NCBI GenBank assembly: GCA_016793065.1
Contig: JAEULV010000012.1
Coordinates: 26,705 to 90,704, forward strand
DNA from: Hyphomicrobiaceae bacterium
GTDB taxonomy: Bacteria > Pseudomonadota > Alphaproteobacteria > Rhizobiales > Ancalomicrobiaceae
Reading direction: 5' to 3'
Length of the DNA: 64,000 nucleotides
The first letter of the stretch is position 1, and the number at the start of each line of letters is the position of its first letter. Below the pieces are notes generated by a model. That model worked only from the letters and a program-made list of their open reading frames with translations. It made no database searches and was not told the DNA's origin. This document shows positions 57,661 through 64,000 of this stretch, piece after piece. Both the position numbers and the translations under genes were made by a program.

Positions 57661-58082
57661 TCTTCCGGGCTCCCCTCGGGGGTGAATGTCAAGGCGTTGC
57701 CGTTCATGCAATAGCGCAAGCCGGTCGGCGGCGGACCGTCGTTGAAGACATGGCCGAGATGGGCGTCGCAACTGGCGCAGCGGATCTCGGTACGCGGCAC
57801 GAACAGCGACCGGTCGGACAGTTCGGCCACCGCTTCCGGCGCCAGCGGGGCGAAGAAGCTCGGCCAGCCGGAGCCGGAATCATACTTGGCGTCGGCGCCG
57901 AACAGACTGGACCCGCAGCAGACGCAAGCATAGGTGCCGGCGCGCTTTTCGTGGAGATGCGGCCCGGTGAACGGCCGCTCGGTGCCGTGCTCGCGGGTGA
58001 CGCGGTACTGTTCCGGCGTCAGCATGCAGCTCCATTCCTCTTTGGTCTTGACCGGTTTGGGTGAGCCGGGGCCGTCGGACAT
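57657..58082 (-). CDS. msrB: peptide-methionine (R)-S-oxide reductase
   Basis: A 141-residue repair enzyme reducing R-methionine sulfoxide in proteins. It has the two zinc pairs CVCC and [13 protein letters not shown] and the catalytic Cys in RYCMNGNAL, which also contains the conserved His/Asn context. First gene of a pair with ptrB. The N terminus ([17 protein letters not shown]) is normal for the family. Confidence 0.95.
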   Translation of the reverse strand: MSDGPGSPKPVKTKEEWSCMLTPEQYRVTREHGTERPFTGPHLHEKRAGTYACVCCGSSLFGADAKYDSGSGWPSFFAPLAPEAVAELSDRSLFVPRTEIRCASCDAHLGHVFNDGPPPTGLRYCMNGNALTFTPEGSPEE

Positions 58083-58628
58083 GGTGTTCTCCTCGAATTC
58101 GGACTGGGGCGGCGCGCGCGCGCGATGCGCCGAAACCCGATGCGGCCATAGCTAGTCACGGCGCCGGCGCAAGGCAATGGAAGCGCCGGCGGATTGCGAT
58201 CACATCCCAATGACTTCGCGTGAGCGCCAGTGACACAGGGACATAGCGCCGCAGGGGTGCTTTCTTGAGAATCGCCCGCAAGATGGCGCGGTCGCCAGAT
58301 CGCATCCAATTGGCTCTACTGTGGATATCGCCAACGTACGCGTACGCTAGATGCACAAAAATGACTTGATGGGACTCTTGGCCTATCGTCGATAGACAGT
58401 TCTGCCGCTGTTTTTCTTCGGAGTTCGGGCGGAATTGTGCTTGTCATCTTGGGGCAATCGACGTATACGAGATGAAACCGCTCCGCCTCGTAGAATCTCG
58501 GTATTCTCGGGGGCAGTTCCTGGATCAGCATGACGGAGCCGTGCGAATCCAATCGTCACTTTGAAGTGAGTCGACTCGACGATAGATTTTTCGATTGAGT
58601 CGTCGGCTCCTTTTTGGGCAAGAACACC
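58083..58628. other. mucR upstream region rich in GANTC sites
   Basis: 546 bases without a recognisable gene. Six GANTC sites lie at 58373, 58494, 58556, 58568, 58573 and 58597 (first base), five of them within 108 bases and just before mucR. It is lower in GC than the flanks. Confidence 0.7.
58494..58601. promoter_or_regulatory. cluster of five GANTC (CcrM-type) methylation sites
   Basis: GAATC 58494-58498, GAATC 58556-58560, GAGTC 58568-58572, GACTC 58573-58577, GAGTC 58597-58601. In two thirds GC DNA about one site per 300 bases is expected. CcrM methylation with GcrA controls such promoters in related bacteria. Confidence 0.7.
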
Positions 58629-59033
58629 ATGAATGACAATTTCATCGACCTCGCCGCCGAGATCGTGTCTGCGTATGTCAGCAACAACTCTGTGTCCGCG
58701 TCCGATCTGCCGAATCTCATCGGCGACGTCTATGCCGCGCTGAAGAACACTGCCTCGGGCGTCAAGCCGGAGCCGGAACCGGAGCCGCTGAAGCCGGCCG
58801 TTCCGGTCAAGAAGTCGATCACGCCCGACTACATCGTTTGCCTTGAAGACGGGAAGAAGTTCAAGTCGCTGAAGCGCCACCTGCGCACGCAGTACGACAT
58901 GACCCCGGAAGAGTATCGCGAAAAGTGGGGCCTGGCGGCCGACTATCCGATGGTTGCGCCGAACTATGCTCAGGCGCGCTCGGATCTGGCCAAGAAGATG
59001 GGCCTCGGCCAGCAGCGTCGTCGCTCGCGCTGA
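58629..59033 (+). CDS. mucR: MucR/Ros-family transcriptional regulator
   Basis: A 134-residue regulator of the Ros/MucR family. The N-terminal region (MNDNFIDLAAEIVSAYVSNN) is the oligomerisation helix of MucR proteins; the DNA-binding domain is CLEDGKKFKSLKRHLRTQYD and MTPEEYREKWGLAADYPMVAP. In Ros, zinc is held by two Cys and two His; here the first Cys and the second His positions look replaced by Tyr, as in zinc-lacking MucR variants. It silences AT-rich and exopolysaccharide/virulence genes. A terminator follows. Confidence 0.93.
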   Translation: MNDNFIDLAAEIVSAYVSNNSVSASDLPNLIGDVYAALKNTASGVKPEPEPEPLKPAVPVKKSITPDYIVCLEDGKKFKSLKRHLRTQYDMTPEEYREKWGLAADYPMVAPNYAQARSDLAKKMGLGQQRRRSR

Positions 59034-59056
59034 GCGGTAACCGCCTGCAATTCTTG

Positions 59057-59091
59057 AAAGGGCTCCCGCCGCGGCGTGGAGCCCTTTTTCG
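59057..59091 (+). terminator. intrinsic terminator of mucR
   Basis: AAAGGGCTCC (59057-59066) pairs with GGAGCCCTTT (59078-59087), followed by TT. The loop is 11 bases. Confidence 0.85.
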
Positions 59092-59671
59092 TTCGCGAAT
59101 CGAACGCGCCAAGTGCCGGCCGCAGTAGTTCGCCAGTGTTGTCGTGTTTTTTACTGAAGACCGGCGCGGATAGGTCCAGCGACGACCTCATGCCGGGATG
59201 GCCTGGTCGACGGCCGGATCAGCTGAGTTTGCAGCGGCTGGCGGTATCGGCGAGGAGGCGACCGCCGTCAAAAAGCGCCGTGCTGTCCCCTCCCCCGAGG
59301 TGCTCGGACGAGATTGACGCGGGCAGCGACGGTGGAACTGAGCGTCGGGCCGGACGAAGGCGGGCGGCGGTGGCTCGCAATGGATCGGCAGCGCGCATGG
59401 GGCCGGGCCAGCGACAGGACCGCGTCGGCCCGATCGATTTTCCGCCGCGACGGGCCGGGTTTCCGCCGATGCGGCACTGATTGCCTGCCCGGCGCGGGTG
59501 TGGCGTTCGGTGGCGGTTGCCGCAAAACGCCAGCAAGGCCGCCCGGGTCGAGCAGCCTTGCCGGGGTGGATGCGAGCGGGGTGCGAAGCGCGGGCGGCGG
59601 CAAGCGGCGACGACCGATCAGTGTCGCGACCGAGTCACGGTCGCGCGGTCGTAGGCCGGCAGGGCGACCGA
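59091..59671. other. intergenic region, nothing recognised
   Basis: 581 bases between the mucR terminator and the end of the outer-membrane protein gene. Frames exist on both strands but have neither ribosome-binding sites nor recognisable products. Confidence 0.5.
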
Positions 59672-60415
59672 TCAGAAGCCGTAACGGAGCGTCATCATCA
59701 CCTGCTGGGCGGTGGTGTCGATCTTGTTGCCGATGGCGCCGGACTTGACGCTGGCGCCCGGCAGCGAGAGGTAGCGATAGCCGACGTCGAGCACGACGCC
59801 TTCCTCGATCTGGACGCCGACGCCGGCGGACGCCTGCCAGGCAAAGCCGACGGCCTCGTCGTCAAGCACGACGGTGGTGGCGCCGGCGGTGAAGCCGTGG
59901 TTGTTGAAGCGGGTGTAGCCGACACCGATGCCGGCGCCGATATAGGGCTTGAAGGCGCCGAGATGGGCGTCGACATAGGCATTGACCAGGCCATAGGTGC
60001 TGTCAGTCTTGCCGGTCGAGGCGCCGCCCGAATATTTGGTGGCGCCGACGGTCAGGCTCTTGGTGTCGTTGCGCATCATGCCGAGTTCGATTTCGCCGCG
60101 CGCGCCGAACATGCCGAAGGCCTCGCCCAGATCGTAGCCGATTGCCATCGCGGCATTGTAGCCGGTGTCGTAGGCGGACTTCGTCGCGGGCGTGCCGACG
60201 ATCCCTGCGGTGAACCGGGTTTCGCTGAGCAGATTGGCGCCGGCCTTCAGGCCGAAATACATCGTCGGCAGCGCCGACGGCATGTGGACGGGGCGACCGC
60301 CTTCCACAACAATGGGGCCACCGGCCATATCGGCCGCCAGGGCGGACCCGGCAACCATCGTCACGGCCAGCGTCGCACCAAGGACGCTGCCCAAAGCCAC
60401 TCGCACGCTACGCAT
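59672..60415 (-). CDS. outer-membrane beta-barrel protein
   Basis: A 247-residue exported protein: signal peptide ending AGSALA (about residue 27), then alternating amphipathic strands and the C-terminal aromatic LRYGF that marks outer-membrane barrels. The pattern YFGLKAGANL, PYIGAGIGVGYTRFNN, GVGVQIEEGVVLDVGYRYLSL is typical of the 8-stranded Omp25/Omp31-like group of Alphaproteobacteria. Probably structural, or a virulence/attachment protein in some members. Confidence 0.88.
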   Translation of the reverse strand: MRSVRVALGSVLGATLAVTMVAGSALAADMAGGPIVVEGGRPVHMPSALPTMYFGLKAGANLLSETRFTAGIVGTPATKSAYDTGYNAAMAIGYDLGEAFGMFGARGEIELGMMRNDTKSLTVGATKYSGGASTGKTDSTYGLVNAYVDAHLGAFKPYIGAGIGVGYTRFNNHGFTAGATTVVLDDEAVGFAWQASAGVGVQIEEGVVLDVGYRYLSLPGASVKSGAIGNKIDTTAQQVMMTLRYGF

Positions 60416-60475
60416 GGAACACTCCCCGAACTAACTGATGTCCGGATTATGTGGCTGTTAACGTTAATGTTTGGT

Positions 60476-60501
60476 ATCCGGCTGAAAATATTGAGCCGGA
60501 T
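60476..60501. repeat. inverted repeat between leuA and the barrel gene
   Basis: ATCCGGCT (60476-60483) and AGCCGGAT (60494-60501) with a ten-base AT-rich loop. It may help end leuA transcription, but there is no T-run. Confidence 0.4.
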
Positions 60502-60605
60502 CTTGCCGATTGCATCGACCGGCGGCCGCCGGGGCGATGCCCGGCCCTTTCCCCGGCGCCCGCGCGCCACCCTGCTCGACGGGCAAGGTGGCGGCGGATT
60601 GCGGA

Positions 60606-62288
60606 TCACTCGGCGCGCTTCAGCGCCCGGTTCATCCCCGAGGTGACCGCCTTCAGCGAGGCGACGACGATGTTCTTGTCGATGCCGACGCCGAACAGAC
60701 TGGTGTCATCGGCCAGCTTGATTTCGACATAGGCGATGGCGGTGGCGTTGGCGCCGGAGCCCATGGAGTGCTCGCGGTAGTCGACGACATCGAAGGTCAG
60801 GCCGGTGCGGGCGCGCAGCGCGTCGACATAACCGTCGATCGGGCCGGTGCCGTGGCCCTCGACCGTCTGCTTGACGCCGGCATCGGCGACGCGGGCGCGC
60901 AGCAGGCGGGCATCGGGGTTGGTCGGGTCCGGCTCGGTCATGTGCTGCAGGAAGGTGAAGCGGCCGTTGCCGTCGAGATATTCGCCCTGGAAGGCTTCCC
61001 ACAGCCGTTCGGAGCCGAGCTCGACGCCCTCGGCGTCGGCGATCGCCTGCACCACCTTGGAGAACTCGATCTGCAGCCGGCGCGGCAGCTCGATGCCGTG
61101 TTCCTTTTCGAGAATATAGGCGATGCCGCCCTTGCCCGACTGCGAGTTGATACGGATCACCGCCTCGTAGCTGCGGCCGAGATCCTTCGGGTCGATCGGC
61201 AGGTAGGGCACTTCCCAGACGCCGGAATTCGACTGTTCCAGCGCCTTGAAGCCCTTGTTGATGGCGTCCTGATGCGAGCCGGAGAAGGCGGTGAACACCA
61301 GTTCGCCGGCATAGGGGTGACGCGGGTGGACCGGCAGCTGATTGCAGTATTCGGCGACGCGGACCAGTTCGTTGATGTTGGAGATGTCGACCTTGGGGTC
61401 GACGCCCTGGGTGAACATGTTGCCGGCCAACGTGACGAGGCAGACATTGCCGGTGCGCTCGCCATTGCCGAACAGGCAGCCCTCGATTCGGTCGCCGCCG
61501 GCCATCAGGCCGAGTTCGGCCGCCGCCACCGCCGTGCCGCGATCGTTATGGGGATGCAGGGAAATGATCAGGCTGTCGCGCTTCTTCACATGCCGGCAGA
61601 ACCATTCGATCTGGTCGGCATAGGTGTTGGGCGTCGCCATCTCCACCGTCGCCGGCAGATTGAGGATCAGCTTCTTTTGCGGGGTCGGCTGGTAGACGTC
61701 GATCACCGCCTCGCAGACCTCAAGGGCGAAGTCGAGTTCGGTGCCGGTGAAGCTCTCGGGCGAATACTGGTGCCAGATGACGTCGTCGAGGGCGTATTCG
61801 CGCGTCAGGCGGGTGATCAGCTCGGCGCCCTTTACGGCGATGTCGACAATGCCGGCGCGGTCGAGGCCGAAGACGACGCGGCGCTGCAGCGTCGAGGTCG
61901 AATTGTAGAGGTGGACGATGGCGCCGTGGGTCCCGGCGAGGGCTTCGAAGGTGCGGCGGATCAGCTCCTCGCGCGCCTGGGTCAGCACCTGGATCTTGAC
62001 ATCCTTGGGGATGCGGCCGGTCTCGATCAGGAAGCGGCAGAAGTCGAAATCGGTCTGCGAGGCGGAGGGAAAGCCGACCTCGATCTCCTTGTAGCCCATG
62101 GCGACGAGGGTATCGAACATCCGCAGCTTGCGCTCATGGCCCATGGGCTCGATCAGCGACTGGTTGCCGTCGCGCAGGTCGACGGCGCACCACACCGGGG
62201 CATGGTCGATGGTCTTGCCCGGCCACTGGCGGTCGGCCATGGCGATGGGAGAGAACGGGCGATACTTGGAGGTGGGATCGATCATCAT
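60606..62288 (-). CDS. leuA: 2-isopropylmalate synthase
   Basis: A 560-residue enzyme (559 from the next Met) that joins acetyl-CoA and 2-oxoisovalerate as the first committed step of leucine synthesis. Motifs: WCAVDLRDGNQSL (metal site), HPHNDRGTAVAAAELGLMAGG and GNGERTGNVCLVTLAGNMF. The C-terminal third is the LeuA allosteric domain (about 430-560) that binds leucine. It is of the LeuA2 type with the long N terminus. A leucine-rich leader peptide upstream suggests attenuation. Confidence 0.95.
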   Translation of the reverse strand: MMIDPTSKYRPFSPIAMADRQWPGKTIDHAPVWCAVDLRDGNQSLIEPMGHERKLRMFDTLVAMGYKEIEVGFPSASQTDFDFCRFLIETGRIPKDVKIQVLTQAREELIRRTFEALAGTHGAIVHLYNSTSTLQRRVVFGLDRAGIVDIAVKGAELITRLTREYALDDVIWHQYSPESFTGTELDFALEVCEAVIDVYQPTPQKKLILNLPATVEMATPNTYADQIEWFCRHVKKRDSLIISLHPHNDRGTAVAAAELGLMAGGDRIEGCLFGNGERTGNVCLVTLAGNMFTQGVDPKVDISNINELVRVAEYCNQLPVHPRHPYAGELVFTAFSGSHQDAINKGFKALEQSNSGVWEVPYLPIDPKDLGRSYEAVIRINSQSGKGGIAYILEKEHGIELPRRLQIEFSKVVQAIADAEGVELGSERLWEAFQGEYLDGNGRFTFLQHMTEPDPTNPDARLLRARVADAGVKQTVEGHGTGPIDGYVDALRARTGLTFDVVDYREHSMGSGANATAIAYVEIKLADDTSLFGVGIDKNIVVASLKAVTSGMNRALKRAE

Positions 62289-62358
62289 GGAAGCGGGACC
62301 GTGTGCTTGCGCGGGATTGCCTCGCCGCGCCGAAGTCGGGAGTGGTTGTAGCCTTCAT

Positions 62359-62401
62359 CCCCTGAGAGCCCGCCCGCGATGGGGCGGCCGGCGCTCAGGG
62401 G
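62359..62401 (-). promoter_or_regulatory. leuA leader hairpin at the leader-peptide stop
   Basis: CCCCTGAG (62359-62366) pairs with CTCAGGGG (62394-62401) and includes the leader stop codon (62395-62397); the inside is GC-rich. There is no U-run after it on the minus strand, so it is more like a pause or anti-antiterminator stem than a classic terminator. A second stem could form nearer to leuA. Confidence 0.55.
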
Positions 62402-62508
62402 CGGCTAAGCAGCAGACCGGCGAGAAGCAGTTCGAACCGACGCGCGACCACGCCGCGCGTCCGGCGCGCGGTGGTCGTGAAGCTCGAGATGTCGCCCTTG
62501 GCGATCAT
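62395..62508 (-). CDS. leucine-rich leader peptide of leuA
   Basis: A 37-residue peptide encoded 107 bases upstream of leuA. It ends FELLLAGLLLSRP then TGA; six of the last eleven codons before the end are Leu, as expected of an attenuation leader. The N-terminal part (MIAKGDISSFTTTARR) contains Arg and Thr runs also common in such leaders. Translation stalling on scarce leucyl-tRNA would change folding of the downstream RNA. Too short for most gene callers. Confidence 0.7.
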   Translation of the reverse strand: MIAKGDISSFTTTARRTRGVVARRFELLLAGLLLSRP

Positions 62509-62638
62509 GGTCGATCCGGGTTCGTTGAAGACCGGCGCGATTGGCAGCTCGGTCGATGCATCCTGACTACAGAAGCCGGGCGGCGAGCGCAAGTGCGCAT
62601 TTGGCGAAACGGCGCCGGGAGGCCCGCCCAAGCGGGGC

Positions 62639-63268
62639 TCAACCGCCGAACAGGCGGCGCCCGGCTTCCCACAGGGTGGAGGCGGCGAAGAACAGGAACA
62701 GCGCGCCGGTGGCGCGGATGATCCAAACCGCGTGCGACAGATAGAGCCGGCGCATCAGCGGCGTTCCCACCACCCAGACCAGCACGATGTCGGCGGCGAG
62801 GAAGCCGACGAAGGCGGCCGCCATCAGCGGCGGCATGGCGGCGAAGCCGAGGCGGTCGGCGTCGTTGGCGAGAAGCGCGGTGAACATCGCCAAGGCGACC
62901 GGATAGCTCTTCGGATTGGTGAGGCCGAAGAGGATGCCGCGCTGAAGCGGGCGCTCGCCGATGACGTCGTCGGCGGCCTTGGCCGAGGTGGCGGTGACGC
63001 CCTTGAAGCCGAGCCAGCCGAGATAGAGGCCACAGAAGATGGCGAGCGTATCGAACAGCCGGGCATCGAGCACATGGGCGCCGATCAGCGCGAACACCGC
63101 CAGCCCGCACCAGAGCGTGTCGCCGGCGAGATGACCGCCGACGAATTTCGCCGCCGCGCCACGGCCGCGCGCCGCACCGATGCCGACCAGCGCCAGCACC
63201 GCCGGTCCCGGCGATATGACATAGAGAAATCCGGCAAACAGCGACGACAGCAGGATGGCGGCGGACAT
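62639..63268 (-). CDS. LysE-family amino acid exporter
   Basis: A 209-residue membrane protein with six helices. LysE/RhtB signatures: LYVISPGPAVLALVGIGAARG and LYLGWLGFKGV, plus GLTNPKSYPVALAMFTA, the conserved helix 4. Exports an amino acid or derivative. Start at 63268 (MSAAILLSS). Upstream of leuA on the same strand but ended well before the leader peptide. Confidence 0.9.
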   Translation of the reverse strand: MSAAILLSSLFAGFLYVISPGPAVLALVGIGAARGRGAAAKFVGGHLAGDTLWCGLAVFALIGAHVLDARLFDTLAIFCGLYLGWLGFKGVTATSAKAADDVIGERPLQRGILFGLTNPKSYPVALAMFTALLANDADRLGFAAMPPLMAAAFVGFLAADIVLVWVVGTPLMRRLYLSHAVWIIRATGALFLFFAASTLWEAGRRLFGG

Positions 63269-63435
63269 GGAGAGGCCCCGGGGATGCGCTCGTGCCGCGA
63301 TCACGGCCGTTGGCGAAGTGCGAGGCCGTCCAGCGACCGCAGATCGGCGGCGAAGTCAAGCGACAGCGCGGGAAGGCTGCCCGGCGGTCGCGGCGCGGGC
63401 TTCTGCTTTCTCCGCGCGCTTGCTAATATGCGGGC

Positions 63436-63579
63436 ATGACCAAGCAATCGACCTGGCCCGCCGTCGCCCTCTCCGCCATTGCCGCCGCCGCTGTCGGCGC
63501 CAGCGTGGCGCTGTGGCTGCACTACGGCAACATCATCAGCTTCGAGGCGATGACGTCGTTCGTCAGAAGCTGCTTCTGA
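63436..63579 (+). CDS. small single-helix membrane protein, 47 residues
   Basis: A short protein MTKQSTWPAVALSAIAAAAV continuing to end in SCF. One N-terminal hydrophobic helix, then LWLHYGNIISFEAM. Similar tiny proteins ending in CF or CW occur in rhizobia, as I recall, but no function is known. The ATG at 63436 has GCGGG a few bases upstream. It is missed by long-frame gene calling. Confidence 0.55.
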   Translation: MTKQSTWPAVALSAIAAAAVGASVALWLHYGNIISFEAMTSFVRSCF

Positions 63580-63749
63580 CCCGGCCCTGTTCCCGTATCG
63601 CCAGGCCGGACGACAACCGCGCCAGCGCGGCGGCGCCTTGCCGTTCTTACCCGGCCTTAACCGGATTGCCTTAGTTCCGTCGTGTTGAACCGGCATTGCC
63701 GCGATGCCGATTGATAGCATCGGGCATTGAAGATGGCCGATGCTATTCC

Positions 63750-63837
63750 CGACGCGAATTTCTCATGCCGCTGATGCAGTTGAGAAATTCACGTGTCCCC
63801 GGAGGACGGGCGCGTCCGCGCCCTCGGCCTCCGGCAT
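63750..63837 (-). repeat. dispersed repeat, copy D (full)
   Basis: Opposite orientation to copy C and the same layout: inverted repeat ACGCGAATTTCTCAT (63752-63766)/TTGAGAAATTCACGT (63780-63794, two mismatches), then GTCCCCGGAGGACGGGCGC and the CCTCGGCCTCCGGCAT end. It precedes the start of the last gene. Confidence 0.85.
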
Positions 63838-63856
63838 GAGCTGACCGGAAGATGCA

Positions 63857-64000
63857 ATGCCGAACTCGATTTCCCCTGCCCGCGCTGGCCTGGCGACCCT
63901 GCTGCTGCTGGCGCAGTTCGTCGCGTCGACCGGCGCGATGGCCGACACGGTGGTGGTGACGCCGCTGGCGCCGCTCGGCGCGGGGGCGGAAGCCGGAGCG
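63857..64000 (+). CDS. secreted protein, N-terminal part
   Basis: Begins MPNSISPARAGLATLLLLAQ and carries a signal peptide with cleavage likely after GAMA; the mature part starts DTVVVTPLAPLGAG. It runs off the window after 48 codons, so the family is unknown. GGAAGA precedes the ATG at 63857. Confidence 0.7.
   Translation, partial: MPNSISPARAGLATLLLLAQFVASTGAMADTVVVTPLAPLGAGAEAGA

Overview
This 64 kb window is high-GC chromosomal DNA (roughly two thirds G+C by eye) from an alphaproteobacterium, most likely of the Hyphomicrobiales/Rhizobiales. The markers are CpdR, a MucR/Ros regulator with a cluster of GANTC (CcrM-type) sites upstream, a PleC/PdhS-like histidine kinase, two tandem sRNAs of the alpha-r15/AbcR type, a ROSE-like RNA thermometer before an Hsp20 gene, a DUF3126 protein and a TakP-type TRAP receptor. 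Genus cannot be fixed from the sequence. There are no rRNA genes, CRISPR arrays, insertion sequences or phage genes.

Layout. 0-10.5 kb: end of a phnA-like gene, a PepSY/cytochrome b561 pair, class I fumarase, two small hypotheticals (one tail-anchored), a DUF2336 protein, an L,D-transpeptidase, a secreted trypsin-like protease, DUF971 divergent from moaA with a structured leader, and an EamA permease. 10.5-21.5 kb: a NIT-HAMP-MCP-PilZ chemoreceptor, a Bcr/CflA efflux pump, TRAP small and large permeases, a PCu(A)C copper chaperone, a class II glutamine amidotransferase, the TakP-like TRAP receptor on the opposite strand, and a hydroxyisobutyrate-dehydrogenase-like enzyme. 21.6-31.9 kb: adenine deaminase, a YefM/YoeB toxin-antitoxin pair, a polar amino acid ABC transporter (receptor and two permeases, no ATPase), a ParB-like protein, an Lrp regulator, a uracil-DNA-glycosylase-like protein, a glutathione transferase, a secreted nuclease and the PdhS-like kinase.

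32-47.7 kb: cobT and cobS (separate, divergent), DUF1289 plus a membrane aspartic protease, a TauE permease, dusA, a pair of unrecognised membrane proteins at 38.1-40.7 kb, a LacI regulator, a small hypothetical, hsp20, an alpha/beta hydrolase, hisN, the two sRNAs, an N-formylglutamate amidohydrolase, cpdR and tRNA-Val(GAC). 47.7-64 kb: a Tat-signal HIRAN-domain protein directly beside the tRNA, mmsA, an amidase, an SDR dehydrogenase, DUF3126, an RlmD/TrmA-type RNA methyltransferase, a prolyl-oligopeptidase translationally coupled to msrB, mucR, an outer-membrane beta-barrel protein, leuA with a leucine-rich leader peptide, a LysE exporter, a 47-residue membrane peptide and the start of a secreted protein.

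Most genes are single transcription units or pairs of core metabolism, transport and cell-cycle regulation. The most interesting parts are in the gaps: RNA-based control (sRNAs, ROSE, leuA leader, moaA leader hairpin), a dispersed repeat family with a 15-bp inverted repeat, and operator-like palindromes. The unrecognised membrane-protein pair and the HIRAN protein are the best candidates for undescribed biology. Start codons were chosen by ribosome-binding sites and family length and remain predictions.
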